From positions 1 to 32,313 of the forward strand of contig JAJZXK010000001.1 in the NCBI GenBank assembly GCA_021806565.1: 32,313 bases of DNA, given 5' to 3'. The notes under the pieces are model-generated. The model made no database searches. It was not told where the DNA came from and worked only from the letters and a program-made list of their open reading frames with translations. Shown one piece after another: positions 23,674 through 31,023 of this stretch (within the stretch, counting starts at the first letter, position 1; the number at the start of each line of letters is the position of its first letter). The translations under genes and the position numbers were made by a program. This DNA is from Bacillota bacterium. Its GTDB lineage: Bacteria > Bacillota > Sulfobacillia > RBS10-35 > JAJYVN01.

Positions 23674-24273
23674 GTGGGGATCGGGCCCGTCGCGGCACAG
23701 TTGGAAGCCCTGCTCTTTGTGGCGGCGGAACCGCTGCCCCTGCCGCGCCTCTCGGCCGCGGTGGGACTGCCGGAGAGGCAGGTGCGCACCGCCCTGGTGG
23801 AACTGGCCGCGCACCTGGAGGCGGGTGGACACGGCATCGCCCTCTCGGAAATCGCCGGTGGGTTTCAGTTGCTGACCCGGCCGGAGCACGCCGCCGTCGT
23901 AGCCGCCCTGCAGGCGCCCCGTTCTGCCCCGCTTTCCAAGGCTGCCCTGGAGACCCTGGCGATCGTGGCCTTCCGCCAACCGGTCACCCGGGCGACGATT
24001 GAAGAGTTGCGCGGGGTGCAGTCCGAGGGTGCTCTGGCGACGCTGGTCGACCGCGGTCTGGTGGCCGAGGCCGGTCGCGCCGACTCCCCGGGACGTCCCT
24101 TCCTCTATGCCACGACGCGTCAGTTTTTGGAGCACTGCGGCTTGCGCTCTTTGGAGGAGCTTGCTTCGCTGGCCAACCTGCCTCCAGCCGTGACCCAGGT
24201 TCAACCGTTACCGGGCTGGCGCACACCCGCCCGAGGCGCTGCCGGCCCGGAGGCGGCAACGCCCGACGCATAG
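23674..24273 (+). CDS. scpB: Segregation and condensation protein B
   Basis: ScpB dimers bind the central linker of ScpA in the condensin complex. 199 residues, the normal length. Two winged-helix domains are visible: residues about 5-80 (LEALLFVAAEPLPLPRLSAAVGL, then GFQLLTRPEH) and about 85-165 (LSKAALETLAIVAFRQPVTRATIEELRGV, then GLVAEAGRADSPGRPFLYATT), with the family hallmark LAIVAFRQPVTR. GTG 23674 is the only suitable start. A Pro/Ala-rich tail follows. The last 73 bp overlap, convergently, the end of the transglycosylase gene on the other strand. Confidence 0.93.
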   Translation: MGIGPVAAQLEALLFVAAEPLPLPRLSAAVGLPERQVRTALVELAAHLEAGGHGIALSEIAGGFQLLTRPEHAAVVAALQAPRSAPLSKAALETLAIVAFRQPVTRATIEELRGVQSEGALATLVDRGLVAEAGRADSPGRPFLYATTRQFLEHCGLRSLEELASLANLPPAVTQVQPLPGWRTPARGAAGPEAATPDA

Positions 24274-25064
24274 CGCTGGTAGAGTGCCGTCACGGCGCGT
24301 ACGTAAATCTGTGTCTGCGGGTAGGGCGGAATGCCTCCATAATGGCGCACAGCTCCGGGCCCCGCGTTGTAGGCGGCGAGGGCCAGCGACAGCGCGTGTG
24401 GACAGCGCAGGGGCGTGGATACACAGTCAGGGGCCCCGTATCGCCGCAGCCAGAGCGCCAGATAGCGGGCGCCACCGATGGCGTTGGCCACCGGATCAAA
24501 GGCGTTGCGCACCCCGAGTGATGCCGCAGTGCGCGGTTCCAGCTGCATCAAGCCCATGGCGCCCGCCGGGCTGACCGCCCGCGACTTACCCTGGCTTTCG
24601 ACGTGGACCACGGCAGCGAGGAGGGCTGCGGGGATTCCGGTGGCGCGGGCCGCCGTGGCCACCGGCGACGACCACCACGACGGGTGCGTCGGGGCTGCAG
24701 GCCTGACCGTCTTCGCTTCGCGGCTCAGGGCTTGACGCAGCACGTTCGGCCGCGGGGGCGCAAAGGCGGCGGGACCAGGTCCGCCGGGAAGATCGAAGGC
24801 CGCGGCGCCTCCCGTCGCGAGGGCCCGTCCGCTGGCGGGTGGGGTCACGCTGCGCGCGGCGGCGGGTGCCAAGGTCCATGAGAGCGCGGAAACCGCGACC
24901 GCACCGGAGAAGGCGAGGGCGGCGCGGCGCGCCCCGCTGATGCCCCCGGGAAGGCGCCGCCGACGGAAGGACGCTCGCGGAACGTAGGGCCGCCAGGCCG
25001 AAACGGAACCGAAGGCCGGCGCAGGCATGGCGACCGGGCGCCATCGGCCATACGTGATGTGCAT
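24201..25064 (-). CDS. Lytic transglycosylase, SLT domain
   Basis: A secreted or membrane-anchored peptidoglycan lytic transglycosylase of 287 residues. ATG 25064 has GGGGGGAAAG about 5 nt upstream. The N-terminus is cytoplasmic and Arg-rich; a hydrophobic anchor or signal lies at about 48-70 (ALAFSGAVAVSALSWTLAP), then a Pro/Ala linker. The SLT catalytic domain (about 135-270) shows catalytic Glu156 in VHVESQG, the GAMGLMQL block, NAIGGARYLALWL and ALAAYNAGPGAV. A family-1 lysozyme-like fold cleaving MurNAc-GlcNAc bonds is expected. Near gerW and DUF2953 it could act in spore-coat or cortex remodelling; that is inference. Its 3' end runs into scpB (73 bp overlap). Confidence 0.88.
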   Translation of the reverse strand: MHITYGRWRPVAMPAPAFGSVSAWRPYVPRASFRRRRLPGGISGARRAALAFSGAVAVSALSWTLAPAAARSVTPPASGRALATGGAAAFDLPGGPGPAAFAPPRPNVLRQALSREAKTVRPAAPTHPSWWSSPVATAARATGIPAALLAAVVHVESQGKSRAVSPAGAMGLMQLEPRTAASLGVRNAFDPVANAIGGARYLALWLRRYGAPDCVSTPLRCPHALSLALAAYNAGPGAVRHYGGIPPYPQTQIYVRAVTALYQRYASGVAASGPAAPRAGVRQPGNG

Positions 25065-25186
25065 CTTGGCTTTCCCCCCGAGTGCGGGTCGGGCGTGCAC
25101 CCGGGGACGTGCTATGCCCGTCCAGTCCCGGATATGTCCGAGACCGCCGCGAGATACTGCTGCCAGGCCGGCAGCGGGAGGGCGAT

Positions 25187-25837
25187 GTGGACGGGTGGTG
25201 GCTCGCCGCCTGCGCGGTGGCGGCCGGAGTCGCGGCGGTCTTGGCGCTGGACTGGGTCCGCTGCGAGGTGGTCTATCGCAGTACCGGGATGGCTCAGGCG
25301 GTAGAAGTGACGGTTTGGCTGCTGTTTGGACTCTGCCGCCGGCATTGGCGCATTCCACCGCGCCGCATGGCGGTGCGCGCAACCCCCGGGGGCTTCATCG
25401 CCAGATTGCAGCGGGTTCTCGTTCCGGGGAGAAGGCCGCACCGCATACCTGCGGGCCATGCCCGTAGTCCCGCATGGTGCGCCATCGACCGCATGCGCGG
25501 ACATGTCTACCTGGACGATGTGCGGATGCACTGCGTGCTTGGCACCGGCGATCCCGCCACCACGGCCGTGGCGGTCGGCGTGGCGCACGCGGTCGCCGGC
25601 ACGCTGCTTGCGCTGCTTGCCACGTACCTGTCGATCCAGGACTCCGGGGCGCAGATGGACGTATACCCGCATTACGGCCGTCGCCACCTGAGGCTGCGCG
25701 CGCGCTGCATACTGCGCTGCCGTCCTGGCCACCTTATGGCCGCCCTGCTGCTGGCCCTGTGGCGCAGCCAGGCCCACGGGCCGCAGCGCCCGCGGGCCTG
25801 GGGGCATGCCGCGCAGGAGGGGGTGCCGGGGCGGTGA
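25187..25837 (+). CDS. DUF2953-domain (YtfI-like) membrane protein
   Basis: A protein of 216 residues in the usual DUF2953 size range. GTG 25187 has GGGAGGG 4 nt upstream; longer in-frame starts lack a ribosome site. The N-terminal span (about 5-22, LAACAVAAGVAAVLALDW) is followed by a basic linker. The diagnostic DUF2953 core is visible at about 115-190: LGTGDPATTAVAVGVAH and VYPHYGRRHLRLRARCILRCRPGHLMA. It overlaps the gerW start by 4 bp (GTGA), reproducing the ytfI-ytfJ pair of Bacillus. The family is linked to sporulation by its position; the molecular function is unknown. Confidence 0.8.
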   Translation: MDGWWLAACAVAAGVAAVLALDWVRCEVVYRSTGMAQAVEVTVWLLFGLCRRHWRIPPRRMAVRATPGGFIARLQRVLVPGRRPHRIPAGHARSPAWCAIDRMRGHVYLDDVRMHCVLGTGDPATTAVAVGVAHAVAGTLLALLATYLSIQDSGAQMDVYPHYGRRHLRLRARCILRCRPGHLMAALLLALWRSQAHGPQRPRAWGHAAQEGVPGR

Positions 25838-26334
25838 CGGATGCGGAGGATGATGCCGGAGCCGGGGCCCATCCCATTCAGGGTCTGATGCGCACCGCGA
25901 TGCAGAGCCTGCAGAAGATGGTGGACGTCAACACGGTGGTCGGTGACGCCGTCGAGACGAAAGATGGCACGGTGATCGTACCGGTATCCCAAGTGTCCTT
26001 CGGCTTCGCGGCCGGAGGCGGCGAATACGGGGTGGCTCGGCGCAGCGCGACGGATGCCTCCATTCCCTTCGGGGGAGGAAGCGGTGCGGGCGTGAGCGTC
26101 CGGCCGGTGGCTTTTCTCGTCGTGCAGCACGGCGCGGTGCGGTTGCTGCCGGTGGACCAGCAGGCATCCATAGAACGGTTGCTCGATCTGGCACCGGAGA
26201 TCATTGACAAGGTGCTGTCCGCTTTCACGGCACCACGCCGGAACCGGGACGCGGTGAACGCGCGGACCGAGCCGCTCGACGGCCACGCTCCGCATCCGGT
26301 GCAGAGCCCGGTGCCCACCTCTGTGGTGGACTGA
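25834..26334 (+). CDS. gerW: GerW-family sporulation protein (YtfJ)
   Basis: Spore germination/sporulation protein of 166 residues. GTG 25834 overlaps the DUF2953 stop and follows AGGAGGGGG. The GerW signature is complete: LMRTAMQSLQKMVDVNTVVGDAVE, then TVIVPVSQVSFGFAAGGGEYG (residues about 15-72), then a Gly/Ser loop, then VRPVAFLVVQHGAVRLLPV. In Bacillus subtilis GerW is needed for normal L-alanine germination. It is a strong marker that this organism forms endospores. An 86-bp gap separates it from the Ku gene. Confidence 0.92.
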   Translation: MTDAEDDAGAGAHPIQGLMRTAMQSLQKMVDVNTVVGDAVETKDGTVIVPVSQVSFGFAAGGGEYGVARRSATDASIPFGGGSGAGVSVRPVAFLVVQHGAVRLLPVDQQASIERLLDLAPEIIDKVLSAFTAPRRNRDAVNARTEPLDGHAPHPVQSPVPTSVVD

Positions 26335-26405
26335 CGCGAAACCAGGAGTTCCCAGCCGTCCGCGGCCGTGGTGGCGGGCATGCTGTGAACGGCGTGTCCG
26401 AAGCC

Positions 26406-26413
26406 GGAGGGGG
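26406..26413 (+). promoter_or_regulatory. Ribosome binding site fixing the Ku start
   Basis: GGAGGGGG at 26406-26413 lies 7 nt before GTG 26421, which yields the canonical Ku beginning (MRSIWRGAI). This rules out the earlier in-frame GTG codons at 26385 and 26394. Confidence 0.6.
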
Positions 26414-26420
26414 AATCCTG

Positions 26421-27191
26421 GTGCGCAGCATCTGGCGGGGTGCCATCGGATTCGGCCTCGTGCACATCCCCTGTCGCCTCTATCCGGCCGCCGTGGACCG
26501 GGATGTGCATTTCCGCTTGCTGCATCGGACCTGCCACACCCCGGTGCGCAACCGCCGCGTCTGCCCGCACTGCGATCGGGCGCTGGAGCCCGAGGAGATC
26601 GTGCGCGGTTACGAGGTGGCGCCGGAAACCTTCGTCGAGGTGGAGGATGAGGACTTCGACGCACTGCCCGGGCCGTCCGCCAGGCGGACCGTGGCCATCC
26701 TGAACTTCGTCTCCCTCAGCGAGGTGGACCCGATGTATTTCGACCGCCCCTATCTCCTCGGCCCTGAGGAGGGCGGCGGCCGTCCCTACGGTCTGCTGCG
26801 CGAGGCACTGCGGCGTACCGACCGCGCGGCGGTCGCCCGGTTTGCCCTGCGCGCCCGCGACCACCTCGCTCTGGTTCGTGTGGTCGGCCCGACGCTCGTC
26901 CTGGAGACGATGCGCTACCCGGACGAGCTGGCGTCTGTCGAGGGGTTGGAACATCTGCCGACCGATAGCGTCGACACACGGGAGCTCGATCTCGCCGCCG
27001 AGTTGATCGAACGCCGCAGCGCCCCCTGGGAACCCCAGCGGTACCGCGACACCTACCGTGAAACCCTGGCGGACAGGTTGGCCCAGCGGGGCGCGGCGGG
27101 TCGCGTCGCGGCGCAGGCGCCGCAGGGATACGCGGGTTTGCTGGCTGCCCTTGAGGCGAGCCTCCAGGCCGATGCGGGGGAGGCACCATGA
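26421..27191 (+). CDS. ku: Bacterial Ku protein for non-homologous end joining
   Basis: Homodimeric DNA-end-binding protein that starts non-homologous end joining; 256 residues, normal for bacterial Ku. The start matches the family consensus (MRSIWRGAIGFGLVHIPCRLY). A Cys cluster C-H-T...VCPHC lies near residues 38-54, then EEIVRGYEVAPETFVEVEDEDFDAL and the core beta-barrel region (YFDRPYLLGPEEGG; FALRARDHLALVRV). The basic-tail extension is short and Ala/Gln-rich. The stop overlaps the LigD-type polymerase start (ATGA), so both are made from one message. Confidence 0.94.
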   Translation: MRSIWRGAIGFGLVHIPCRLYPAAVDRDVHFRLLHRTCHTPVRNRRVCPHCDRALEPEEIVRGYEVAPETFVEVEDEDFDALPGPSARRTVAILNFVSLSEVDPMYFDRPYLLGPEEGGGRPYGLLREALRRTDRAAVARFALRARDHLALVRVVGPTLVLETMRYPDELASVEGLEHLPTDSVDTRELDLAAELIERRSAPWEPQRYRDTYRETLADRLAQRGAAGRVAAQAPQGYAGLLAALEASLQADAGEAP

Positions 27192-28123
27192 CTCCCGCGT
27201 CGCCGACCCTGAGCGCCACCGCGCGGCTGACGCATCCGGAGCGCCCTCTTTGGCCAGCAGCGGCGGGACTAGCGGGGCCGTTCACCAAGCGCGACCTGGC
27301 GAACTACCTTGAGGTGGTCGCCCCGTGGTTGTTGCTCCATCTTCGCGGCCGGCCGCTGGTCCTCACGCGATACCCCCGGGGAATCACCGGTCCTTCGTTC
27401 TATCAAAAGAACGTCCCGCCTGGAGCGCCGGGTTGGCTGGCGTCGTTTCCGGATCGCCCCGTCGGCGGCCGGGCAGTGGACTACCCGATCGTGGGGGACG
27501 CGCGCGGTCTGGCGTGGCTCGCCCAACAGGCGGCCATCGAGTTCCATCCGTGGTCGGCCAGGGCGCTGGACCCGGAGCGTCCGGACCGGGCGATGATCGA
27601 CCTGGACCCCGAGCCTCCGGCCGGGTTTGCGGATGCCTGCGCCGTTGCCCGCGCGGCGCGCCAACTCCTATCCCTCGGCGGATTACGCCTTTGGTGCAAG
27701 ACATCGGGGGCGACCGGGGTACATCTGTGCCTGCCGATTCGACCGGCCTGGCCCCACCGCGACGTGGTGGCTGTCGTACGAGCACTGGGGCTGCGCTTGG
27801 CCGAATGGCTCCCCGGCCGCGTGACGCTGGAAAGAGCCGTTGCGCGGCGATCTGGCCGCGTCTATGTCGATTACCTGCAAAATCGCCGCGGGCAAACGGT
27901 TTGCGCCCCGTACAGCCCGCGAGCCCTACCGGGAGCCCCTGTCTCCATGCCGCTTGCGTGGGAGGACCTGGGTGGTGATCCGCCGGTGCGCTGGCACCTG
28001 CTCAGCGTGCCTGAGCGCCTGCGCCGGCGTGGAGACGCATGGGCGGACCTTGCCGAGGGGGGACGGCAGGACCTGCGCCAGGTCATCCGGGCCTGCGCCG
28101 CACCCCTGCCCGACACACCGTAA
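27188..28123 (+). CDS. Stand-alone LigD-type polymerase/primase domain
   Basis: An archaeo-eukaryotic-primase-type polymerase of 311 residues that fills or adds nucleotides at DNA ends during end joining. It is the LigD PolDom without ligase or phosphoesterase domains. Motif I is DLDPE with metal ligands Asp138 and Asp140; motif II is KTSGATGVHL (Lys171, His179); motif III is VYVDYLQNRRGQT. Also visible are the start block TNxERPLWP-like (LTHPERPLWP), RYPRGITGPSFYQK and CAPYSPRALPGAPVSMPL. It overlaps Ku by 4 bp and the SNF2 helicase by 1 bp (TAATG). A DNA ligase for the pathway must be encoded elsewhere. Confidence 0.93.
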   Translation: MTPASPTLSATARLTHPERPLWPAAAGLAGPFTKRDLANYLEVVAPWLLLHLRGRPLVLTRYPRGITGPSFYQKNVPPGAPGWLASFPDRPVGGRAVDYPIVGDARGLAWLAQQAAIEFHPWSARALDPERPDRAMIDLDPEPPAGFADACAVARAARQLLSLGGLRLWCKTSGATGVHLCLPIRPAWPHRDVVAVVRALGLRLAEWLPGRVTLERAVARRSGRVYVDYLQNRRGQTVCAPYSPRALPGAPVSMPLAWEDLGGDPPVRWHLLSVPERLRRRGDAWADLAEGGRQDLRQVIRACAAPLPDTP

Positions 28124-29868
28124 TGTCCAACCCTCTCGTGGGCGGATGTCGTCGCCAAGGTGCAGGTCGAGCGGAGGTGAGCCCACCCGGTGGAAGAGCG
28201 GTCAACCAGCTTTACGGGGAGATGGTCGACGTGCCGCTGACCTGTTTGAGCGCCCTGCGGGAGCGTTGGACCGCGCAGAGCGTGGTCTGCCTTGCCTACC
28301 AGTTGGAAGCGGCGGAACGAATCATCGAAGAGATGGACGGTCAGGGGATCCTGGCCGACGAGGTCGGCCTCGGCAAGACCATCGAGGCCGGACTGGTGAT
28401 GACCGAGTTGATGCGCCGCGGCCGCTGCCGCAGCGTGCTGATCCTCTGCCCAGCACCGCTGTGCCACCAGTGGCGGGGAGAAATGGCCCAGAAGTTCGGT
28501 CTGGCCTTCACCGTCGATCCCCGCGGTGACGACTGGGCCGAGTGCGACCTGCTCATCGCATCGCTGGATGCGGCCAAGCGGGATACTGCGCGGCCGGCGC
28601 TCGCCGGCCGCACCTGGGACCTGGTCGTCGTGGACGAGGCACACCGGCTCAAGAACCGCCAGACCCAGAACCACCGGTTGGTGGCGGCCCTGCGCCGGAG
28701 GCGCCTGCTGCTGCTGTCGGCCACGCCATTGCAGAACGACCTGACCGAGTTGTATGCGCTGGTCTCCCTGGTGCGGCCCGGGTTGTTCGGCAACTTCCAC
28801 GCCTTCTGGCGCGAGTTCCTCCTGGACCGGCGCACCCCGCGCGACCCGGCCGGTCTTCGCCGCGTTCTGGCCAAGGTGATGGTGCGCCACCGCCGACAGG
28901 AGTTGCGGACCGAGTTGGGCCAGGTGCTGCCGGAGCGCCAAGTGGCGCTGCTACCGCTCGAGCTCTTGGACCAGGAGCGGCGCCTGTACGAGGCGGTCAC
29001 CACGGCCGTGCGTCGCGAATACTGGCGACGGCTGCGCGGTGAGGGCACGATCCTGCCGCTGATCACCCTGCAGCGGGAGGTCTGTTCCTCCGCGGCGGCG
29101 GTGCGGCGCACCCTGGAGCGGATGGAGGCTGGGAGTTGGGCGGAGGGCGGCCTTGCCGAATTGCGCGCCCTGGCGGACACAGTGCACCGTCAGGCGAAGG
29201 CCGCCCTGTTGGGCCGCCTCCTCGGCCAGTTGAGCGAACGCGCCCTGGTGTTCACGGAATTCAGGGCGACCCAGGACGATCTCTGTGCCTTCCTGGATGG
29301 CATGGGGTTGGAGGTGCTGCGCTTCCACGGGGAGCAGTCTGCCGCCGAACGCGACATCGTGCTGCGCCGGTTCGCGGATGCCCGGCAGGCGGTGCTGGTC
29401 TCGACCGAATGCGGCGGCCAGGGGCTGAACCTGCAGTGCTGCCACCACATCGTCAACTATGACCTGCCCTGGAACCCCATGCGCGTGGAACAGCGTATCG
29501 GCCGCGTACACCGCCTTGGACAGCGACAAGACGTGTTCATATACAACCTCTACGCCAGGAATACCATCGAAGAGCACCTCTTGCGGCTGTTGGACGAGAA
29601 GATCAACCTGTTTCGGCAGGTGATCGGCGAACTCGATGTCATCCTCCGGCGTCTGGAAGACGGGGGACACCGCAGCCTGGAGGGCCGCATCGCCGAGATC
29701 CTCTGGCAGTCGGCGGACGAACGGCAGCTGTCTTTCGGCTTTGACGAACTCGGGCGCCAATGGCTGCGTCAGCGCCGCCTGGCGGCCGAGCGTGAGGACG
29801 TTCTGTCCGACTCGACCGTCTCGGCCGTGGAGGACGCGGGCGGGGTGGCCGCGGACGCCGGGGGCTGA
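28123..29868 (+). CDS. RapA-like SNF2 family helicase
   Basis: A superfamily 2 ATP-dependent translocase of about 581 residues, shorter than RapA/HepA (about 968) and lacking its extra domains. Motif I is DEVGLGKTIEAG (Lys85), motif II is DEAH (171-174), motif III is LLSATPLQND, motif V is STECGGQGLNLQCC and motif VI is QRIGRVHRLGQ (457-467). ATG 28123 shares a base with the stop of the polymerase gene; GTG 28177 is an alternative. No nuclease or methylase is attached. Direct coupling to Ku and the LigD polymerase suggests a job at DNA ends, for example clearing proteins; this is inferred. Its last 100 bp overlap the HxlR gene on the other strand. Confidence 0.88.
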   Translation: MSNPLVGGCRRQGAGRAEVSPPGGRAVNQLYGEMVDVPLTCLSALRERWTAQSVVCLAYQLEAAERIIEEMDGQGILADEVGLGKTIEAGLVMTELMRRGRCRSVLILCPAPLCHQWRGEMAQKFGLAFTVDPRGDDWAECDLLIASLDAAKRDTARPALAGRTWDLVVVDEAHRLKNRQTQNHRLVAALRRRRLLLLSATPLQNDLTELYALVSLVRPGLFGNFHAFWREFLLDRRTPRDPAGLRRVLAKVMVRHRRQELRTELGQVLPERQVALLPLELLDQERRLYEAVTTAVRREYWRRLRGEGTILPLITLQREVCSSAAAVRRTLERMEAGSWAEGGLAELRALADTVHRQAKAALLGRLLGQLSERALVFTEFRATQDDLCAFLDGMGLEVLRFHGEQSAAERDIVLRRFADARQAVLVSTECGGQGLNLQCCHHIVNYDLPWNPMRVEQRIGRVHRLGQRQDVFIYNLYARNTIEEHLLRLLDEKINLFRQVIGELDVILRRLEDGGHRSLEGRIAEILWQSADERQLSFGFDELGRQWLRQRRLAAEREDVLSDSTVSAVEDAGGVAADAGG

Positions 29869-30188
29869 AGCGGATCGCAGCCATCCGGCAGCCAGCGCTG
29901 GCCGAAGGCGCGCAGGGCCTCCAGGGCTGGCAGCAGGTCCATACCCATCGGGGTCAGACGGTAGGCGACACCCGGGGGGGGGCCGGCGACCGGCTGGCGG
30001 TCCAGAACGCCCGCCCTCGTCAAGCGGCGCAAACGGTCGCTCAGCAGGCGGGTGTTGCCGGCGGCTGTGAGCAGTAGCGCGCCGAAACGGCGCGGCCCCG
30101 CGGCAAGTTCGCTCAGCAGCAACAGGCTGCACTCGTCGCCCAACACGCGGGCGGCACGGCGCACGGGTCAGGTCCAGTCGCGTTCCAT
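29769..30188 (-). CDS. HxlR-family regulator with in-frame TGA at the conserved Cys
   Basis: A winged-helix transcription factor (HxlR/MarR-like group). Reading from ATG 30188 gives MERDWT, then TGA (30170-30168), then PVRRAARVLGDE and a normal HxlR domain (LLLLSELAAGPRRFGALL; NTRLLSDRLRRLTRAGVLDRQ; YRLTPMGMDLLPALEAL). In this family the residue before PV is a conserved, often redox-active Cys (HypR and YodB type), so the TGA sits on that codon. Without recoding, translation could restart at GTG 30164 and give a protein lacking the first strand and the Cys. A short hairpin follows the TGA. A broken gene, a sequencing error or selenocysteine are the three readings. The tail (about 105-139) is low-complexity and overlaps the SNF2 gene convergently by 100 bp. 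Confidence 0.7.
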
Positions 30189-30354
30189 GTCGTTGTCCGG
30201 TCGGATACCGGCAGACGGATGATGCATGGTGCTCACCGTCTGTCTCTGTGGTCGTTTGACCGGGCCGGGCTCCTTTCAGCTGAGACTGGCCATTTCGGGC
30301 CGCCAGCCACCACAGGATCGGCGCGGGGTTCCTCGGCTCATCTTCCCCGCGCCA

Positions 30355-30383
30355 AGGGTAGCAAAGGTACTTGCATTTTGCAA
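30355..30383 (-). promoter_or_regulatory. Mirror promoter-like pair facing the HxlR gene
   Basis: On the minus strand TTGCAA (30383-30378) and TACCCT (30360-30355) are also 17 bp apart, the mirror image of the plus-strand pair. Transcription would run toward the HxlR-type gene with a leader of about 160 nt. Confidence 0.4.
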
Positions 30384-30399
30384 GTGCTGCCGCTACCCT
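30371..30399 (+). promoter_or_regulatory. Promoter-like pair facing thioredoxin
   Basis: TTGCAT (30371-30376) and TACCCT (30394-30399) are 17 bp apart; TACCCT keeps the three most important -10 bases. Transcription would start near 30406, about 50 nt before trxA. The -35 lies in the inner palindrome, so a bound regulator would block it. Confidence 0.45.
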
Positions 30400-30456
30400 T
30401 GGGATCGCATCTCACCCGGGCCGTTCGCCGGGTGTTGTCGCAGGAGGGGAACGCGC

Positions 30457-30780
30457 ATGAGTGTGGCTGTGGCTTCGGACACCTTCGCGGCGGAGGTCCT
30501 GGAGGCTCAGGAACCGGTGTTGGTGGACTTCTGGGCGACTTGGTGCGCCCCGTGCCGCGCGCTGGCACCTACGGTGGAGGAACTCGGCCGCCGCTTCGAG
30601 GGCCGGTTGAAGGTGGTCAAGGTGGACGTGGATGGGGCGCCCGACCTCGCGTCGCGGTACGGGGTGCAATCCATCCCGACCGTGGTCCTCTTCCAGGGTG
30701 GCGGCGAGGTCGCGCGTCTGGTCGGCGCTCGCCCTCTGGCCGCCTACGAGGTGGAGGTCAAGCGGCTGCTCGGGGAGTGA
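30457..30780 (+). CDS. trxA: Thioredoxin
   Basis: A classical cytoplasmic thiol-disulfide oxidoreductase of 107 residues. ATG 30457 follows AGGAGGGG by 7 nt. The active site is WCAPC (Cys30, Cys33), with Ala in place of the usual Gly; Asp24 and the cis-Pro74 in SIPTVVLF are present. The fold pattern VLVDFWATWCAPCRALAPTVEEL is complete. It is placed just downstream of the nested palindrome, opposite an HxlR-family regulator, which suggests redox-responsive control. A GC-rich stem-loop 22 bp after the stop may end transcription. Confidence 0.95.
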   Translation: MSVAVASDTFAAEVLEAQEPVLVDFWATWCAPCRALAPTVEELGRRFEGRLKVVKVDVDGAPDLASRYGVQSIPTVVLFQGGGEVARLVGARPLAAYEVEVKRLLGE

Positions 30781-30801
30781 CGCCGAGGCAGGAAGGGAGG
30801 C

Positions 30802-30823
30802 GGGGCGGTGCGAATGCCGCCCC
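30802..30823 (+). terminator. Stem-loop after trxA
   Basis: GGGGCGG (30802-30808) pairs with CCGCCCC (30817-30823) across 8 nt, 22 bp past the trxA stop. The sequence after it (GATTCCAGTTGTT) is only modestly T-rich. The 200 bp between it and the next gene contain no recognisable coding sequence; CCTGGCC (30975-30981) and GGCCAGG (31009-31015) form a further weak hairpin before the next start. Confidence 0.4.
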
Positions 30824-31023
30824 GATTCCAGTTGTTGAGGCGGAAACCCTCGGCCCCGACGGTGGGTACGCCGCGGATGGCGCGTCCGGGTGGGAGCCCT
30901 GGAGTGCGTGGCTCCGTGCGAAGAGCTCGCCCAGCAGCCCGTCGGGACCGAATCGAGGGCCGAAAGGGGTGAAGCCTGGCCGGGGGGAGGGTGTGGAGAC
31001 ATCCCGCGGGCCAGGCGGTGGGA

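Larger units (their letters stand above)
30352..30402. repeat. 51-bp nested palindrome in the HxlR/thioredoxin intergenic region
   Basis: Outer arms CCAAGGGTAGC (30352-30362) and GCTACCCTTGG (30392-30402) are perfect 11-bp inverted repeats. Inside them, ACTTGCA (30369-30375) and TGCAAGT (30379-30385) form a perfect 7-bp inverted repeat with a 3-bp centre. The two gaps between inner and outer arms are both 6 bp, so everything shares one axis. It can be a dimer-binding operator in DNA and a long hairpin in RNA. Confidence 0.8.

Noticed and set aside
28123-29868. SNF2 helicase as part of an anti-phage defence system (DISARM-like)
   Set aside because: No methylase, DUF1998, PLD nuclease or other defence partner is nearby; it is coupled to end-joining genes instead.
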